A stretch of 64,000 bases of DNA from Eggerthia catenaformis OT 569 = DSM 20559 (GTDB lineage: Bacteria > Bacillota_I > Bacilli_A > Erysipelotrichales > Coprobacillaceae): assembly GCF_000340375.1 (NCBI RefSeq), contig NZ_KB446647.1:207875-271874 (forward strand). The letters are read 5' to 3'. The notes beneath the pieces are model-generated. The model had not been told where the DNA came from. It saw nothing but the letters and a program-made list of their open reading frames with translations, and did not search any database. Position numbers and translations under genes: made by a program. How positions within the stretch are numbered: the stretch's first letter is position 1; each line of letters opens with the position of its first letter. This document shows, in pieces, positions 17,130-25,262 of the stretch.

Positions 17130-17156
17130 TCGGAAAAAATATCCGATTATTTTTTA
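17124..17156 (+). terminator. Intrinsic terminator
   Basis: AAATAATCGGA / TCCGATTATTT followed by T residues, overlapping the lipoprotein stop codon. Confidence 0.85.
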
Positions 17157-17191
17157 ATTAAAATTATCTTGATCATAACAAGAAAAAATAA

Positions 17192-17207
17192 GTTAGTTCA
17201 AACTAAC
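17192..17207. promoter_or_regulatory. Palindrome upstream of the alcohol dehydrogenase promoter
   Basis: Arms GTTAGTT and AACTAAC with a 2-base centre, directly next to the Rex-like site. It may be a second operator half or a separate regulator site. Confidence 0.45.
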
Positions 17208-17221
17208 GTGAATAAATTCAC
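17208..17221. promoter_or_regulatory. Rex-like operator
   Basis: GTGAATAAATTCAC matches the GTGAA-N4-TTCAC core of the redox repressor Rex (full consensus TTGTGAA-N4-TTCACAA); the outermost T and A bases are not conserved. It ends two bases before the -35 box of an alcohol dehydrogenase gene, a typical Rex target in fermentative Firmicutes. Confidence 0.6.
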
Positions 17222-17222
17222 A

Positions 17223-17251
17223 TTGACAGAAAGCGCATTCTTTGATAATAT
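17223..17251 (+). promoter_or_regulatory. Promoter of the iron alcohol dehydrogenase gene
   Basis: TTGACA with TAATAT at 17-base spacing; a TATAAT three bases further on would give 20-base spacing. Confidence 0.65.
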
Positions 17252-17305
17252 AATATACAGATGTTAAGAATATATATCTTGCATGTATGAAAGGAGAATT
17301 TAAGT

Positions 17306-18523
17306 ATGCAAAGATTTACATTACCACGTGATTTATATCATGGGAAAGGAGCTTTAGAAGCTCTTAAGACTTTGAAAGGAAAGAAAGCAATCATTTGTGT
17401 TGGCGGCGGTTCAATGAAGCGTTTTGGTTTTTTAGATCGTGCTGAAGCATATCTGAAAGAAGCCGGAATGGAAGTCTTATTATTTGAAGGTATTGAATCA
17501 GATCCATCAGTAGATACTGTTATGAAAGGTGCAAAAGTTATGCTTGATTTTGAACCTGACTGGATTGTTGCGATTGGCGGCGGATCTCCAATTGATGCTG
17601 CTAAAGCGATGTGGATTAAATATGAATACCCGGAATGCACATTTGAAGATATGTGTAAAGTGTTTGGTATTCCTGAATTAAGAAAGAAAGCTCATTTCTG
17701 TGCTGTTTCTTCTACTAGCGGTACTGCTACTGAAGTGACTGCCTTCTCAATTATTACTGATTATACTAAAGGTATTAAATATCCGATTGCTGATTTTGAA
17801 ATTACTCCGGATGTTGCGATTGTTGATCCTGAATTAGCTGAAACAATGCCGCAGAAATTGGTGGCTCATACCGGTATGGATGCTATGACACATGCGATTG
17901 AGGCATATGTCTCTACAGCAAATTGTAACTATACTGATCCTCTTGCTATATGGGCAATTAAAATGATTCAGAGAGATTTAGTAAATTCTTATAATGGCGA
18001 CATGACTGCTAGAGATAATATGCATGATGCACAGTGCTTAGCCGGTCAGGCATTCTCTAATGCATTATTAGGTATTGTTCATTCAATGGCTCATAAGACT
18101 GGAGCTATTTTCCAGGATTATGGTGCACATATCATTCATGGTGCTGCCAATGCTATGTATTTGCCAAAAGTTATTGCTTTTAATGCTAAAGATCCAGTTG
18201 CTAAAAAACATTATGCATTTATTGCTGATGAAATGAAACTTGGCGGTACAACTGATGAAGAAAAGATTGCTAATTTAATTGCTTATTTAAGAGGCATGAA
18301 TGATGCCTTAAATATTCCTCATTGTATTAAAAATTATGGTAAAGATTCATATCCAACAGAAAATGGATTTGTACCGGAAGAGGTATTCTTAGAAAGACTT
18401 CCGGAAATTGCTAAAAATGCAATTGCTGATGCTTGTACAGGATCTAATCCGCGTCAGCCTTCTCAGGAAGAAATGGAAAAATTATTAAAAGCCTGCTATT
18501 ATGACTTAGAAGTAGACTTCTAA
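17306..18523 (+). CDS. Iron-containing alcohol dehydrogenase
   Basis: A 405-residue group III alcohol dehydrogenase, reducing acetaldehyde, butyraldehyde or a similar aldehyde with NAD(P)H to regenerate cofactor. The nucleotide fold shows IICVGGGSMKRFG and AIGGGSPIDAAKAMW; metal ligands fall in HTGMDAMTHAIEAY, GIVHSMAHKTG and GAHIIHGAANA. AAAGGAG precedes the ATG. It has its own promoter with a Rex-like operator and a strong terminator. The sequence resembles the dehydrogenase half of AdhE and related butanol-type enzymes; the exact substrate is open. Confidence 0.93.
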   Translation: MQRFTLPRDLYHGKGALEALKTLKGKKAIICVGGGSMKRFGFLDRAEAYLKEAGMEVLLFEGIESDPSVDTVMKGAKVMLDFEPDWIVAIGGGSPIDAAKAMWIKYEYPECTFEDMCKVFGIPELRKKAHFCAVSSTSGTATEVTAFSIITDYTKGIKYPIADFEITPDVAIVDPELAETMPQKLVAHTGMDAMTHAIEAYVSTANCNYTDPLAIWAIKMIQRDLVNSYNGDMTARDNMHDAQCLAGQAFSNALLGIVHSMAHKTGAIFQDYGAHIIHGAANAMYLPKVIAFNAKDPVAKKHYAFIADEMKLGGTTDEEKIANLIAYLRGMNDALNIPHCIKNYGKDSYPTENGFVPEEVFLERLPEIAKNAIADACTGSNPRQPSQEEMEKLLKACYYDLEVDF

Positions 18524-18530
18524 AATATAT

Positions 18531-18568
18531 AGGTATAACCGACATATCACGGTTATACCTGTTTTTTT
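18531..18568 (+). terminator. Terminator of the alcohol dehydrogenase gene
   Basis: AGGTATAACC / GGTTATACCT with a 10-base loop and a run of seven T. Confidence 0.9.
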
Positions 18569-18656
18569 ATTTTACTGAATATAGATTTGTGAGCAGTCCG
18601 GATATAGATGAAGGGTAATTTATAGAATAGATGGAGAAAAGAAAAAACAGTCATAT

Positions 18657-18693
18657 ATTAAAAAGATTCAGTATATAATCTGAATTCTTTTTA
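18657..18693 (-). terminator. Terminator of the XRE regulator gene
   Basis: Imperfect arms AAAAGATTCAG and CTGAATTCTTTT flanked by A and T runs, just past the stop on the minus strand; it could act in both directions. Nothing else recognisable lies between 18569 and 18656. Confidence 0.6.
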
Positions 18694-18695
18694 TT

Positions 18696-19424
18696 CTAGT
18701 CGATATTATCAATCAACATCATATTTAGTTTTTTCCATTTTTTAAGATCTTTTGAGTCAATCATAAGCTTTTTAATAAAACTATCATTGATAATTTGCGG
18801 TGATAGGGCAACGAGACATTTAAAAGAACAGGGCTTATAGTCAGCACTTGAGATGCCACATAATAATCCTTCTGTATATTCTCTGCGTTCTAAAGGATTA
18901 AAAATATATAATAAGTCTTCTTCCAGAGGATTAAGCTGATTAATAAATGAAAAACGAATAAGAATATCGCTATATAATACATCACCCTGATAAAAGCTCT
19001 CACTTGTGCGACCGGTATCGGTTAGTGATGAAAGAAACAAAGTAGTCTGATACTGATCATATTCATTTTGAGCATCAAGAATATCAATAATGCCATCTTT
19101 TATTTTTCTTGAGCGTCCATCATAAAAATAAAAGTAAAGACGTTTTGTTTCATAGAAAGGACCATGACGATGAAAATGTTTAGGAGTGATAGTATGAGCA
19201 TAGCTTTTTTCAAAATGATAATCAGTTAACTGATTAATATGAATATGAAGCTGTTTGCTAATATCATAAAGAGTTTCTACATCCAGAATAATATCACCAT
19301 TTTCATATTTACTTACTGTTGAACGGCTTTTATGTATCCTTGATGCTAATTCTTCTAAAGTTAATCCCTGTACCTTACGATACATTTTTATTCTTTGTCC
19401 AATATGTTCTGTAATAGTATTCAT
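18696..19424 (-). CDS. XRE-family transcriptional regulator
   Basis: A 242-residue DNA-binding protein. Residues 8-65 form a Cro/CI-type helix-turn-helix (IGQRIKMYRKVQGLTLEELA, then HKSRSTVSKYENGDI). The remaining 175 residues show no repeat or known ligand domain that I recognise; they are rich in Tyr, Phe and His and may sense a ligand. CAGGAGA precedes the ATG. It is divergent from an SNF-family transporter gene across a 193-base gap that contains a perfect AT palindrome, so it may control that gene or itself. Confidence 0.85.
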   Translation of the reverse strand: MNTITEHIGQRIKMYRKVQGLTLEELASRIHKSRSTVSKYENGDIILDVETLYDISKQLHIHINQLTDYHFEKSYAHTITPKHFHRHGPFYETKRLYFYFYDGRSRKIKDGIIDILDAQNEYDQYQTTLFLSSLTDTGRTSESFYQGDVLYSDILIRFSFINQLNPLEEDLLYIFNPLERREYTEGLLCGISSADYKPCSFKCLVALSPQIINDSFIKKLMIDSKDLKKWKKLNMMLIDNID

Positions 19425-19480
19425 ATAATCTCCTGTTTCTTTAAAATAACAATATAGTTAATTCTTAGCTATATAAATAA

Positions 19481-19496
19481 ATATTTAATTAAATAT
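19481..19496. promoter_or_regulatory. Perfect 16-base palindrome in the divergent gap
   Basis: ATATTTAATTAAATAT is a perfect palindrome 57 bases upstream of the XRE gene start. It is a possible operator, but it is made only of A and T. Confidence 0.3.
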
Positions 19497-19617
19497 ACTA
19501 TAATATTCTACTATTAAGAAACTTTTCAAGTCAATATATTCTTTATACGAAACATATGAGATTTGCTTTATTTTTATATACTATTACAATGTGTTTTTGG
19601 AAAAGAGGCGTTTGTTT

Positions 19618-21018
19618 ATGGAAAAAAAGAAATTATCAGGGTTTAGCGGGCAAATAGGTTTTGTATTAGCTGCTGCCGGCAGTGCTGTAGGAATAGGAAA
19701 TTTATGGAGATTTCCTTATTTAGCTGCTAAAGATGGTGGTGGTTTATTTATTCTTATTTATCTTATTTTAGTATTAATATTTGGCTTTACTTTACTGATT
19801 ACTGATATTGCGATTGGCCGAAAAACAGGGAAGAGTGCTATCTATGCTTATCAAAGTATATCCAGAAAGTGGAAGCCTTTAGGCATCCTGACATTTTTAG
19901 TTCCGGTGCTTATCATGTGTTATTATGCAGTTATTGGCGGCTGGGTCAGTAAATATATGACAATTTATTTAACCGGTGCTTCTGCAAAAGCAGCTGCTGA
20001 TCATTATTTTACATCTTTTATTACATCATCTTATTCACCTGTATTTTTTGCAGTATTATTTATGCTTGTAACAGCATTGATTGTTTATTTTGGTGTACAG
20101 AATGGTATTGAAAAAGTTTCTAAGATGATGATGCCTTTGATGCTTTTTATTATTGTAGGAATTACTATTTATACAATGACTTTAAAACAAACAGAGGGTA
20201 CTGTGACACGTACAGGCTTACAAGGATTAATGATTTATCTGACTCCTCAGTTTAAAGGATTGACTTTAGGACGATTTCTTCAGATTCTCTTAGATGCTAT
20301 GAGTCAGCTGTTTTTCTCTTTAAGTGTTTCTATGGGAATTATGATAACTTATGGATCCTATGTAAATAAAGATGTTAATCTCTCTAAATCTGTCAGACAG
20401 ATAGAGATTTTTGATACATCTATTGCTTTACTGGCAGGAGCTATGATTGTGCCGGCTATTTATGTTTTTTCCGGTTTAGCAGGTATGAATGCCGGTCCTG
20501 CATTGATGTTTGTTTCATTGCCTAAAGTCTTTTATGCAATGGGCTCAATAGGCTATCTTATTGGATTTGCATTCTTTTTTATGACTGCTTTAGCTACATT
20601 AACATCATGTATTTCTGTATTAGAATCTATTACAGCAAACTGTATGGAATTATTTCATATTTCAAGAAAGAAAATAACTATTATTTTAACATTTATTTAT
20701 AGTCTCATATCAGCAATTGTTGTTTTGGGATATAGTATCTTTTATTTTAAATTACCTCTTCCTAATGGAACAACAGGACAAATCTTAGACTGTATTGATT
20801 ATCTGAGTAACAGCTTTATGATGCCTTTTATCTCACTGTTATCGTGTATCTTAATTGGCTGGATAGTCGGTCCTCAATGGATAGCTGATGAGGTGGAAAC
20901 TAATAATTATTATTTTTCCAGAAAGCGTATGTATTTCTTTGTGATTAAATATATTATGCCGGTTATAATGATGATTTTGTTTTTACAATCAACGGGTATA
21001 TTGAATATTCTGGCATAA
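19618..21018 (+). CDS. Sodium-dependent transporter of the SNF family
   Basis: A 466-residue LeuT-fold transporter that imports an amino acid or amine with sodium. The hallmark GIGNLWRFPYLAAKDGGG of transmembrane helix 1 is at residues 26-43. About eleven to twelve hydrophobic segments follow, as expected for bacterial members; the unwound helix 6 region (QLFFSLSVSMGIMITYGSY) is clear. The ATG at 19618 is chosen over TTG/ATG candidates upstream because the conserved start MEKKKLSGFSGQIGFVLAAA begins there and AAGAGG lies upstream. The substrate cannot be told. Confidence 0.93.
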   Translation: MEKKKLSGFSGQIGFVLAAAGSAVGIGNLWRFPYLAAKDGGGLFILIYLILVLIFGFTLLITDIAIGRKTGKSAIYAYQSISRKWKPLGILTFLVPVLIMCYYAVIGGWVSKYMTIYLTGASAKAAADHYFTSFITSSYSPVFFAVLFMLVTALIVYFGVQNGIEKVSKMMMPLMLFIIVGITIYTMTLKQTEGTVTRTGLQGLMIYLTPQFKGLTLGRFLQILLDAMSQLFFSLSVSMGIMITYGSYVNKDVNLSKSVRQIEIFDTSIALLAGAMIVPAIYVFSGLAGMNAGPALMFVSLPKVFYAMGSIGYLIGFAFFFMTALATLTSCISVLESITANCMELFHISRKKITIILTFIYSLISAIVVLGYSIFYFKLPLPNGTTGQILDCIDYLSNSFMMPFISLLSCILIGWIVGPQWIADEVETNNYYFSRKRMYFFVIKYIMPVIMMILFLQSTGILNILA

Positions 21019-21041
21019 AAAAGAACTTCACAAGAAGTTCT
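21016..21041 (-). terminator. Hairpin between the transporter and tRNA genes
   Basis: AGAACTTC / GAAGTTCT with an ACAA loop. On the minus strand it runs into TTTTTT, so it is the terminator of the tRNA gene; on the plus strand the T tract is poor. Confidence 0.7.
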
Positions 21042-21052
21042 GATTAATAAAA

Positions 21053-21138
21053 TGGTGCGGTCGATGAGACTTGAACTCACACGGGAGTACTCCCACAGCC
21101 CCCTCAAAGCTGCGTGTCTACCATTCCACCACGACCGC
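21053..21138 (-). tRNA. tRNA-Leu(GAG)
   Basis: The minus strand folds as a class II tRNA of 86 bases with an encoded CCA end. Acceptor arms are GCGGTCG and CGACCGC; the D-arm has GTGGAATGGTAGACAC; the anticodon arm CAGCT / GGCTG encloses the loop TTGAGGG with anticodon GAG; a variable arm (TGGGAGTACTCCC) marks leucine or serine; the T arm holds GTTCAAGTC. It is a lone tRNA with hairpins on both sides. No integrase or repeated tRNA end is nearby. Confidence 0.96.
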
Positions 21139-21144
21139 ATAAAT

Positions 21145-21172
21145 AAAGGCACCTTAAAGGGTGCCTTTATTA
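21145..21172 (-). terminator. pepV terminator
   Basis: AAAGGCACC / GGTGCCTTT-type hairpin between the pepV stop and the tRNA gene; the T tail on the minus strand is short (TTTATTTA). Confidence 0.65.
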
Positions 21173-21198
21173 TAACAAACCTTTTTTTTACTGACAAG

Positions 21199-22557
21199 TT
21201 ATTTCTGTAATAGGTCATAGAGTGCTTTAGCATAGATTGCAGTTGAAACAAGCAAATCATCTAATAAAATATGTTCATCATCCTGATGCATAGCATTATC
21301 TCTGCCCGGGAATTCACATCCAAATGCTACACAGTTAGGCATTTCTTTTGCATATGTGCCTCCACCAATAGCCTGTGGTCCATGGATATGATCACCTGTA
21401 AATTCTACATAAGAATTATGAAGCTTTTGGATTAATTCAGAATTTGGATCAACATATAATGAATCTGTATAATCATATTCTAAATTCATTCCTTTTGTTT
21501 TTTCTTTTAATATAGGAACAAGGATCTCTTTTGTAAGTTCGTGAGGCATTCTCATGTCTACCGAAAATTCAAAAACATTATCTTTGTAGTCAATAAGAGC
21601 AAGATTAGAAGTTAATACTCCCATTGCACCTTCCCATTTTTTACCCAATAGTTTTTCACCATGAACATCATTATAGAAATGAGCATCAATATATTTTACT
21701 AAATCATTATCAATATGCTGATTTAAGAAATGAGCCATTAGACTGATAGAATTAATACCGGCTTCCGGAAGAGAAGCATGAGCACTCTTTCCTTTTAAAA
21801 CATATTTAAAGTTTTTTTCATCTAAAGCGGTAGCTTCACCTTGTATATGATTCTCATTAATAAATGCAAAGAATGCATCTGTAAGGTCTTTTTTTACATG
21901 AACTGTAGCTTCTCCGGGAACGATATTAATTACAGTACCGCCTGAAAAACTAATAAGATCATTGTTTTCAGCTTTTCCTTTAGCACTAAAGCGACAGATA
22001 GCTTTTTCTCCATAAACAACAGGGAAGTCAGCATCCGGAGTAAAGCCCATAACAGGATAAGGTCTATGCTTAAAGTAATAATCAACACAGGCACTGCCGT
22101 TTTCTTCATTACATCCAAAAATAATGCGAATCTTATATTTCTTATCAAAATCCATTTGATTCACTATTTTTGCAGCATAATAAGCAGCTAACAGGGGACC
22201 TTTGTCATCAGCAACGCCACGTCCATACAAATACTCGCCATCTAGTGTACAGTCATACTGAGGATGTTTCCATCCCGTAGGATTGGCAGGGACGACATCA
22301 AGATGTCCAAGTATACCAAAAGCTTCTTCACCTTCACCGATATCAATATGACCCGCATATCCATCACAGTCATCGGTTATAAAGCCATCTCTTTGACCAA
22401 AAGATAACATTTGATCTAATGCTTTACGGCATTCTCTGCCAAAAGGCTGATTTTTACTGGCAGTAGACATATCCATAACTGAAGGAATTAAACATAATGT
22501 TTTAAGATCTCTTAGCATATCATCTTTAATTTTTAATACTTCTTTGTTAAAATCCAT
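21199..22557 (-). CDS. pepV: Dipeptidase PepV (M20 family)
   Basis: A 452-residue dinuclear zinc dipeptidase that cleaves dipeptides in the cytoplasm. Metal and catalytic elements are GHLDVVPANPTGW, GRGVADDKGPLLAAYYA, CNEENGSACVDYY and MGFTPDADFPVVY; the lid domain sits between about residues 185 and 330 and includes the substrate His region SAHASLPE. The ATG at 22557 is chosen because AGAGGTG is 8 bases upstream; the GTG inside that site is rejected. It supplies free amino acids, fitting the sodium-driven transporter nearby, though they are not one operon. Confidence 0.93.
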   Translation of the reverse strand: MDFNKEVLKIKDDMLRDLKTLCLIPSVMDMSTASKNQPFGRECRKALDQMLSFGQRDGFITDDCDGYAGHIDIGEGEEAFGILGHLDVVPANPTGWKHPQYDCTLDGEYLYGRGVADDKGPLLAAYYAAKIVNQMDFDKKYKIRIIFGCNEENGSACVDYYFKHRPYPVMGFTPDADFPVVYGEKAICRFSAKGKAENNDLISFSGGTVINIVPGEATVHVKKDLTDAFFAFINENHIQGEATALDEKNFKYVLKGKSAHASLPEAGINSISLMAHFLNQHIDNDLVKYIDAHFYNDVHGEKLLGKKWEGAMGVLTSNLALIDYKDNVFEFSVDMRMPHELTKEILVPILKEKTKGMNLEYDYTDSLYVDPNSELIQKLHNSYVEFTGDHIHGPQAIGGGTYAKEMPNCVAFGCEFPGRDNAMHQDDEHILLDDLLVSTAIYAKALYDLLQK

Positions 22558-22653
22558 TTTATTTTTCACCTCTGTAAAAGATTATAACATTTTTAAGAAT
22601 TATTACATCACTTATGATAGAAAAAATGTTACTATAGTAAAGGAGGCTTAGTT

Positions 22654-23106
22654 ATGGATAAAAAGACAATACAATTTCATATTACTGTTAAGGGAATTGT
22701 TATTTATCGTGGTAAAACACTTATTATGAAAAGAGTAAGACCATCATCTGATGGTCTTGGTTATTGGGAGCTTCCCGGTGGCGGATTAGAATATGGAGAA
22801 ACACCGCATGAAGCATTAATTCGAGAATTAAAAGAAGAGACAGGACTTGATATTAAAATACTCAAGCCTGTTTATACTTTTACAAAAATCAGAAAGAACT
22901 ATCAGACAGTAGGTATAGGTTTTTTATGTATTCCTGTAAATAATCATGTTGTCATCAGTGAAGAGCATACAGAATATAGATTTGTAGATGAAGAAGAACT
23001 AAGACAGATGCTAAATAAGGAAATATATGAAGATATTAAAGAGGCTATCAGTGAATATAATCATTTGGTAGAATATCATCAGTTAAGGAAAATGAATAAT
23101 GAATGA
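22654..23106 (+). CDS. NUDIX hydrolase
   Basis: A 150-residue NUDIX pyrophosphatase. The Nudix box is complete: GGGLEYGETPHEALIRELKEETGLDI (the G-x5-E-x7-REUXEEXGU pattern), residues about 45-70. The flanking strands (TVKGIVIYRGKTLIMKRVRP) match MutT-like or ADP-ribose-type hydrolases, whose substrates vary. AAAGGAGG precedes the ATG. The stop overlaps the start of tex by 8 bases, so the two are translationally linked. Confidence 0.9.
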   Translation: MDKKTIQFHITVKGIVIYRGKTLIMKRVRPSSDGLGYWELPGGGLEYGETPHEALIRELKEETGLDIKILKPVYTFTKIRKNYQTVGIGFLCIPVNNHVVISEEHTEYRFVDEEELRQMLNKEIYEDIKEAISEYNHLVEYHQLRKMNNE

Positions 23107-25246
23107 GTTGATTATTGAAAAGACTGCTAAAAAGCTGAATTGTTCCGGTAAGCAGGTTCTATCTGTATTAGGTTTGTTAGAACAGGGGAGTACAGTTCCT
23201 TTCATTGCCCGTTATCGTAAAGAGATGACTCAAGGATTGGATGAGGATGCTATTAGAGAAATACAGAAAGAATATGAATATGGACTTAAGCTTTTTGAAA
23301 GAAAAAATGATATTATCAGATTAATAGATGAGAAAGGCTTACTTAGTAATGAATTAAAAGCATCTATTTTAGCTTGTACAAGCTTAAGTGAGGCTGAAGA
23401 CTATTATCGTCCTTATAAAGAAAAGAGAAAAACAAGAGCTGTTATTGCGATGAATAATGGACTTAAACCATTAGCTGCTTATATTTTTTCTTGTCCATCA
23501 AAAGGCGATTTAAATAAGTTAGCTCAAGATTATATTAATGATGATGTTATAAACATTGAAGAAGTATTACAGGGAGCAAGTGATATCATTGCTGAAAAAA
23601 TAAGTGATGAAGCAAAATATCGCAAATACACAAAAGATATGATCATGAAATATGGCTTTATAAGAACTAAGAAAAAGAAACAGGTAGAAGATGAGAATGA
23701 AATCTATCAAATGTATTATGATTATATAGAACGTTTAAGAAATTTACCGGCTCACCGTATACTAGCTATTAATCGTGGAGAAAAAGAAAAAATATTAAGT
23801 GTTTCAATAGAAATTGATAAAGAAAAGTATTATCAGTATATTTATTATGGGGTTTCAAGAAATAAACAGACAGCATTCAGGGCATTTCTTGAAAGATCAG
23901 TAAAGGATGGCTTTGATAGACTGATTCTGCCGGCAGCTGAAAGGGAAATAAGAAATGAATTAACGCAATCAGCAGAGAAAGCATCTTTAAAGATATTCAG
24001 TACGAATCTTGAACATCTGTTGATGCAGCCACCATTAAAAAATAAATATGTACTAGGTCTTGATCCGGGCTTTAGAACAGGCTGTAAGTTGGCGGCTGTT
24101 GATCCAACCGGTAAAGTCCTTGACATTGATAAAGTTTTTATATCTCTTCCTAAAGTCCGCCATGATCAGGATGAAAAAACTTTGCTGAGGATGATTTATG
24201 ATTATCATATAGAAGTTATTGCGATTGGCAATGGAACTGCTTCTAGAGAATCAGAGCGTTTTATAGCTTCTTTTATTAATAAATATCATCTTGATATTCA
24301 GTATGTAATTGTTTCAGAAGCGGGTGCCAGTGTTTATAGTGCTTCCACACTTGCTAAAAAAGAGTTTCCGAACTACCAGACAGAAGAGCGTTCAGCAGTT
24401 TCTATTGCCAGAAGATTACAGGATCCTTTAGCTGAGCTTGTTAAGATTGATCCTAAGTCTATTTCTGTTGGACAGTATCAGCATGATATGAATCAGAAAG
24501 AATTATCTGAACAGCTTGATTATGTTGTATTGAAAGCTGTTAATCAGATAGGTGTTAATATTAATACTGCATCAGCTTCACTGATGCAGTATGTATCGGG
24601 CTTTTCACAATCTATTGCGTGGAATATTGTCAGTTATAGAGAAGAGCATGGTCCATTTAAAAATCGTAAAGAGATTCTTAATGTAAGTAAGGTTGGTCCT
24701 AAAACATATGAACAATCTGTGGGCTTTTTAAGAATTATGAATGGTTCAGATGTTTTAGATGAAACAGCTATTCATCCTGATAATTATCAGGATGCTGATA
24801 AATTATTGAATTATTTGAATCTTTCAAGAGCTTATATTGGTACAGAAAAAATGATAGAAGCATTAAAGTATGTTAATAAAGATAAGATAAAAGAAGAACT
24901 TCATTTTTCACACTATTTAATTAATGATCTGATAAATGCTTTTATGGCTCCTCATAGAACACCAAGAGACAATTATCCTGCACCGGTATTAAAGAGTGAT
25001 ATTTTGACTATTGATGATCTTTCTCAAGGAATGAAAATGCAAGGGACTGTTAGAAATGTAGTTGATTTTGGAGCCTTTGTGGATATTGGCTTACATGAGG
25101 ATGGACTGATTCATATTTCTAAGATGGCTAAACATAAAATCAGGCATCCTTTAGATATTGTGAATGTTGGTGATATTATAGATGTTTATATTTATGAGAT
25201 TGATAAAAAAAGAAAGAGAGTCGCTCTTTCTTTGGTAGAAGGATGA
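23099..25246 (+). CDS. tex: Tex-like transcription accessory / RNA-binding protein
   Basis: A 715-residue nucleic-acid-binding protein of the Tex/YqgF-S1 family, related to eukaryotic Spt6. In order: the N-terminal helical region (FIARYRKEMTQGLDEDAIR), the YqgF RNase-H-like domain beginning YVLGLDPGFRTGCKLA (about residue 317), helix-hairpin-helix motifs (VGPKTYEQSVGFLRI), and a C-terminal S1 domain from about residue 640 (MQGTVRNVVDFGAFVDIG, then GLIHISKMA). The length fits the family. It begins inside the NUDIX gene end and is the last gene of that operon. Confidence 0.95.
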   Translation: MNELIIEKTAKKLNCSGKQVLSVLGLLEQGSTVPFIARYRKEMTQGLDEDAIREIQKEYEYGLKLFERKNDIIRLIDEKGLLSNELKASILACTSLSEAEDYYRPYKEKRKTRAVIAMNNGLKPLAAYIFSCPSKGDLNKLAQDYINDDVINIEEVLQGASDIIAEKISDEAKYRKYTKDMIMKYGFIRTKKKKQVEDENEIYQMYYDYIERLRNLPAHRILAINRGEKEKILSVSIEIDKEKYYQYIYYGVSRNKQTAFRAFLERSVKDGFDRLILPAAEREIRNELTQSAEKASLKIFSTNLEHLLMQPPLKNKYVLGLDPGFRTGCKLAAVDPTGKVLDIDKVFISLPKVRHDQDEKTLLRMIYDYHIEVIAIGNGTASRESERFIASFINKYHLDIQYVIVSEAGASVYSASTLAKKEFPNYQTEERSAVSIARRLQDPLAELVKIDPKSISVGQYQHDMNQKELSEQLDYVVLKAVNQIGVNINTASASLMQYVSGFSQSIAWNIVSYREEHGPFKNRKEILNVSKVGPKTYEQSVGFLRIMNGSDVLDETAIHPDNYQDADKLLNYLNLSRAYIGTEKMIEALKYVNKDKIKEELHFSHYLINDLINAFMAPHRTPRDNYPAPVLKSDILTIDDLSQGMKMQGTVRNVVDFGAFVDIGLHEDGLIHISKMAKHKIRHPLDIVNVGDIIDVYIYEIDKKRKRVALSLVEG

Positions 25247-25262
25247 TATCCTTCTTTTTTAT
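25209..25262 (+). terminator. Double hairpin terminator of tex
   Basis: Two hairpins in a row: AAAGAAAGAG / CTCTTTCTTT within the last codons, then AGAAGGAT / ATCCTTCT over the stop codon with a T6 tail that reaches the end of the convergent gene. Confidence 0.75.

Noticed and set aside
21053-21138. tRNA-Leu as an attachment site of an integrated element
   Set aside because: No integrase, no repeated tRNA 3' end and no change in gene content on either side.
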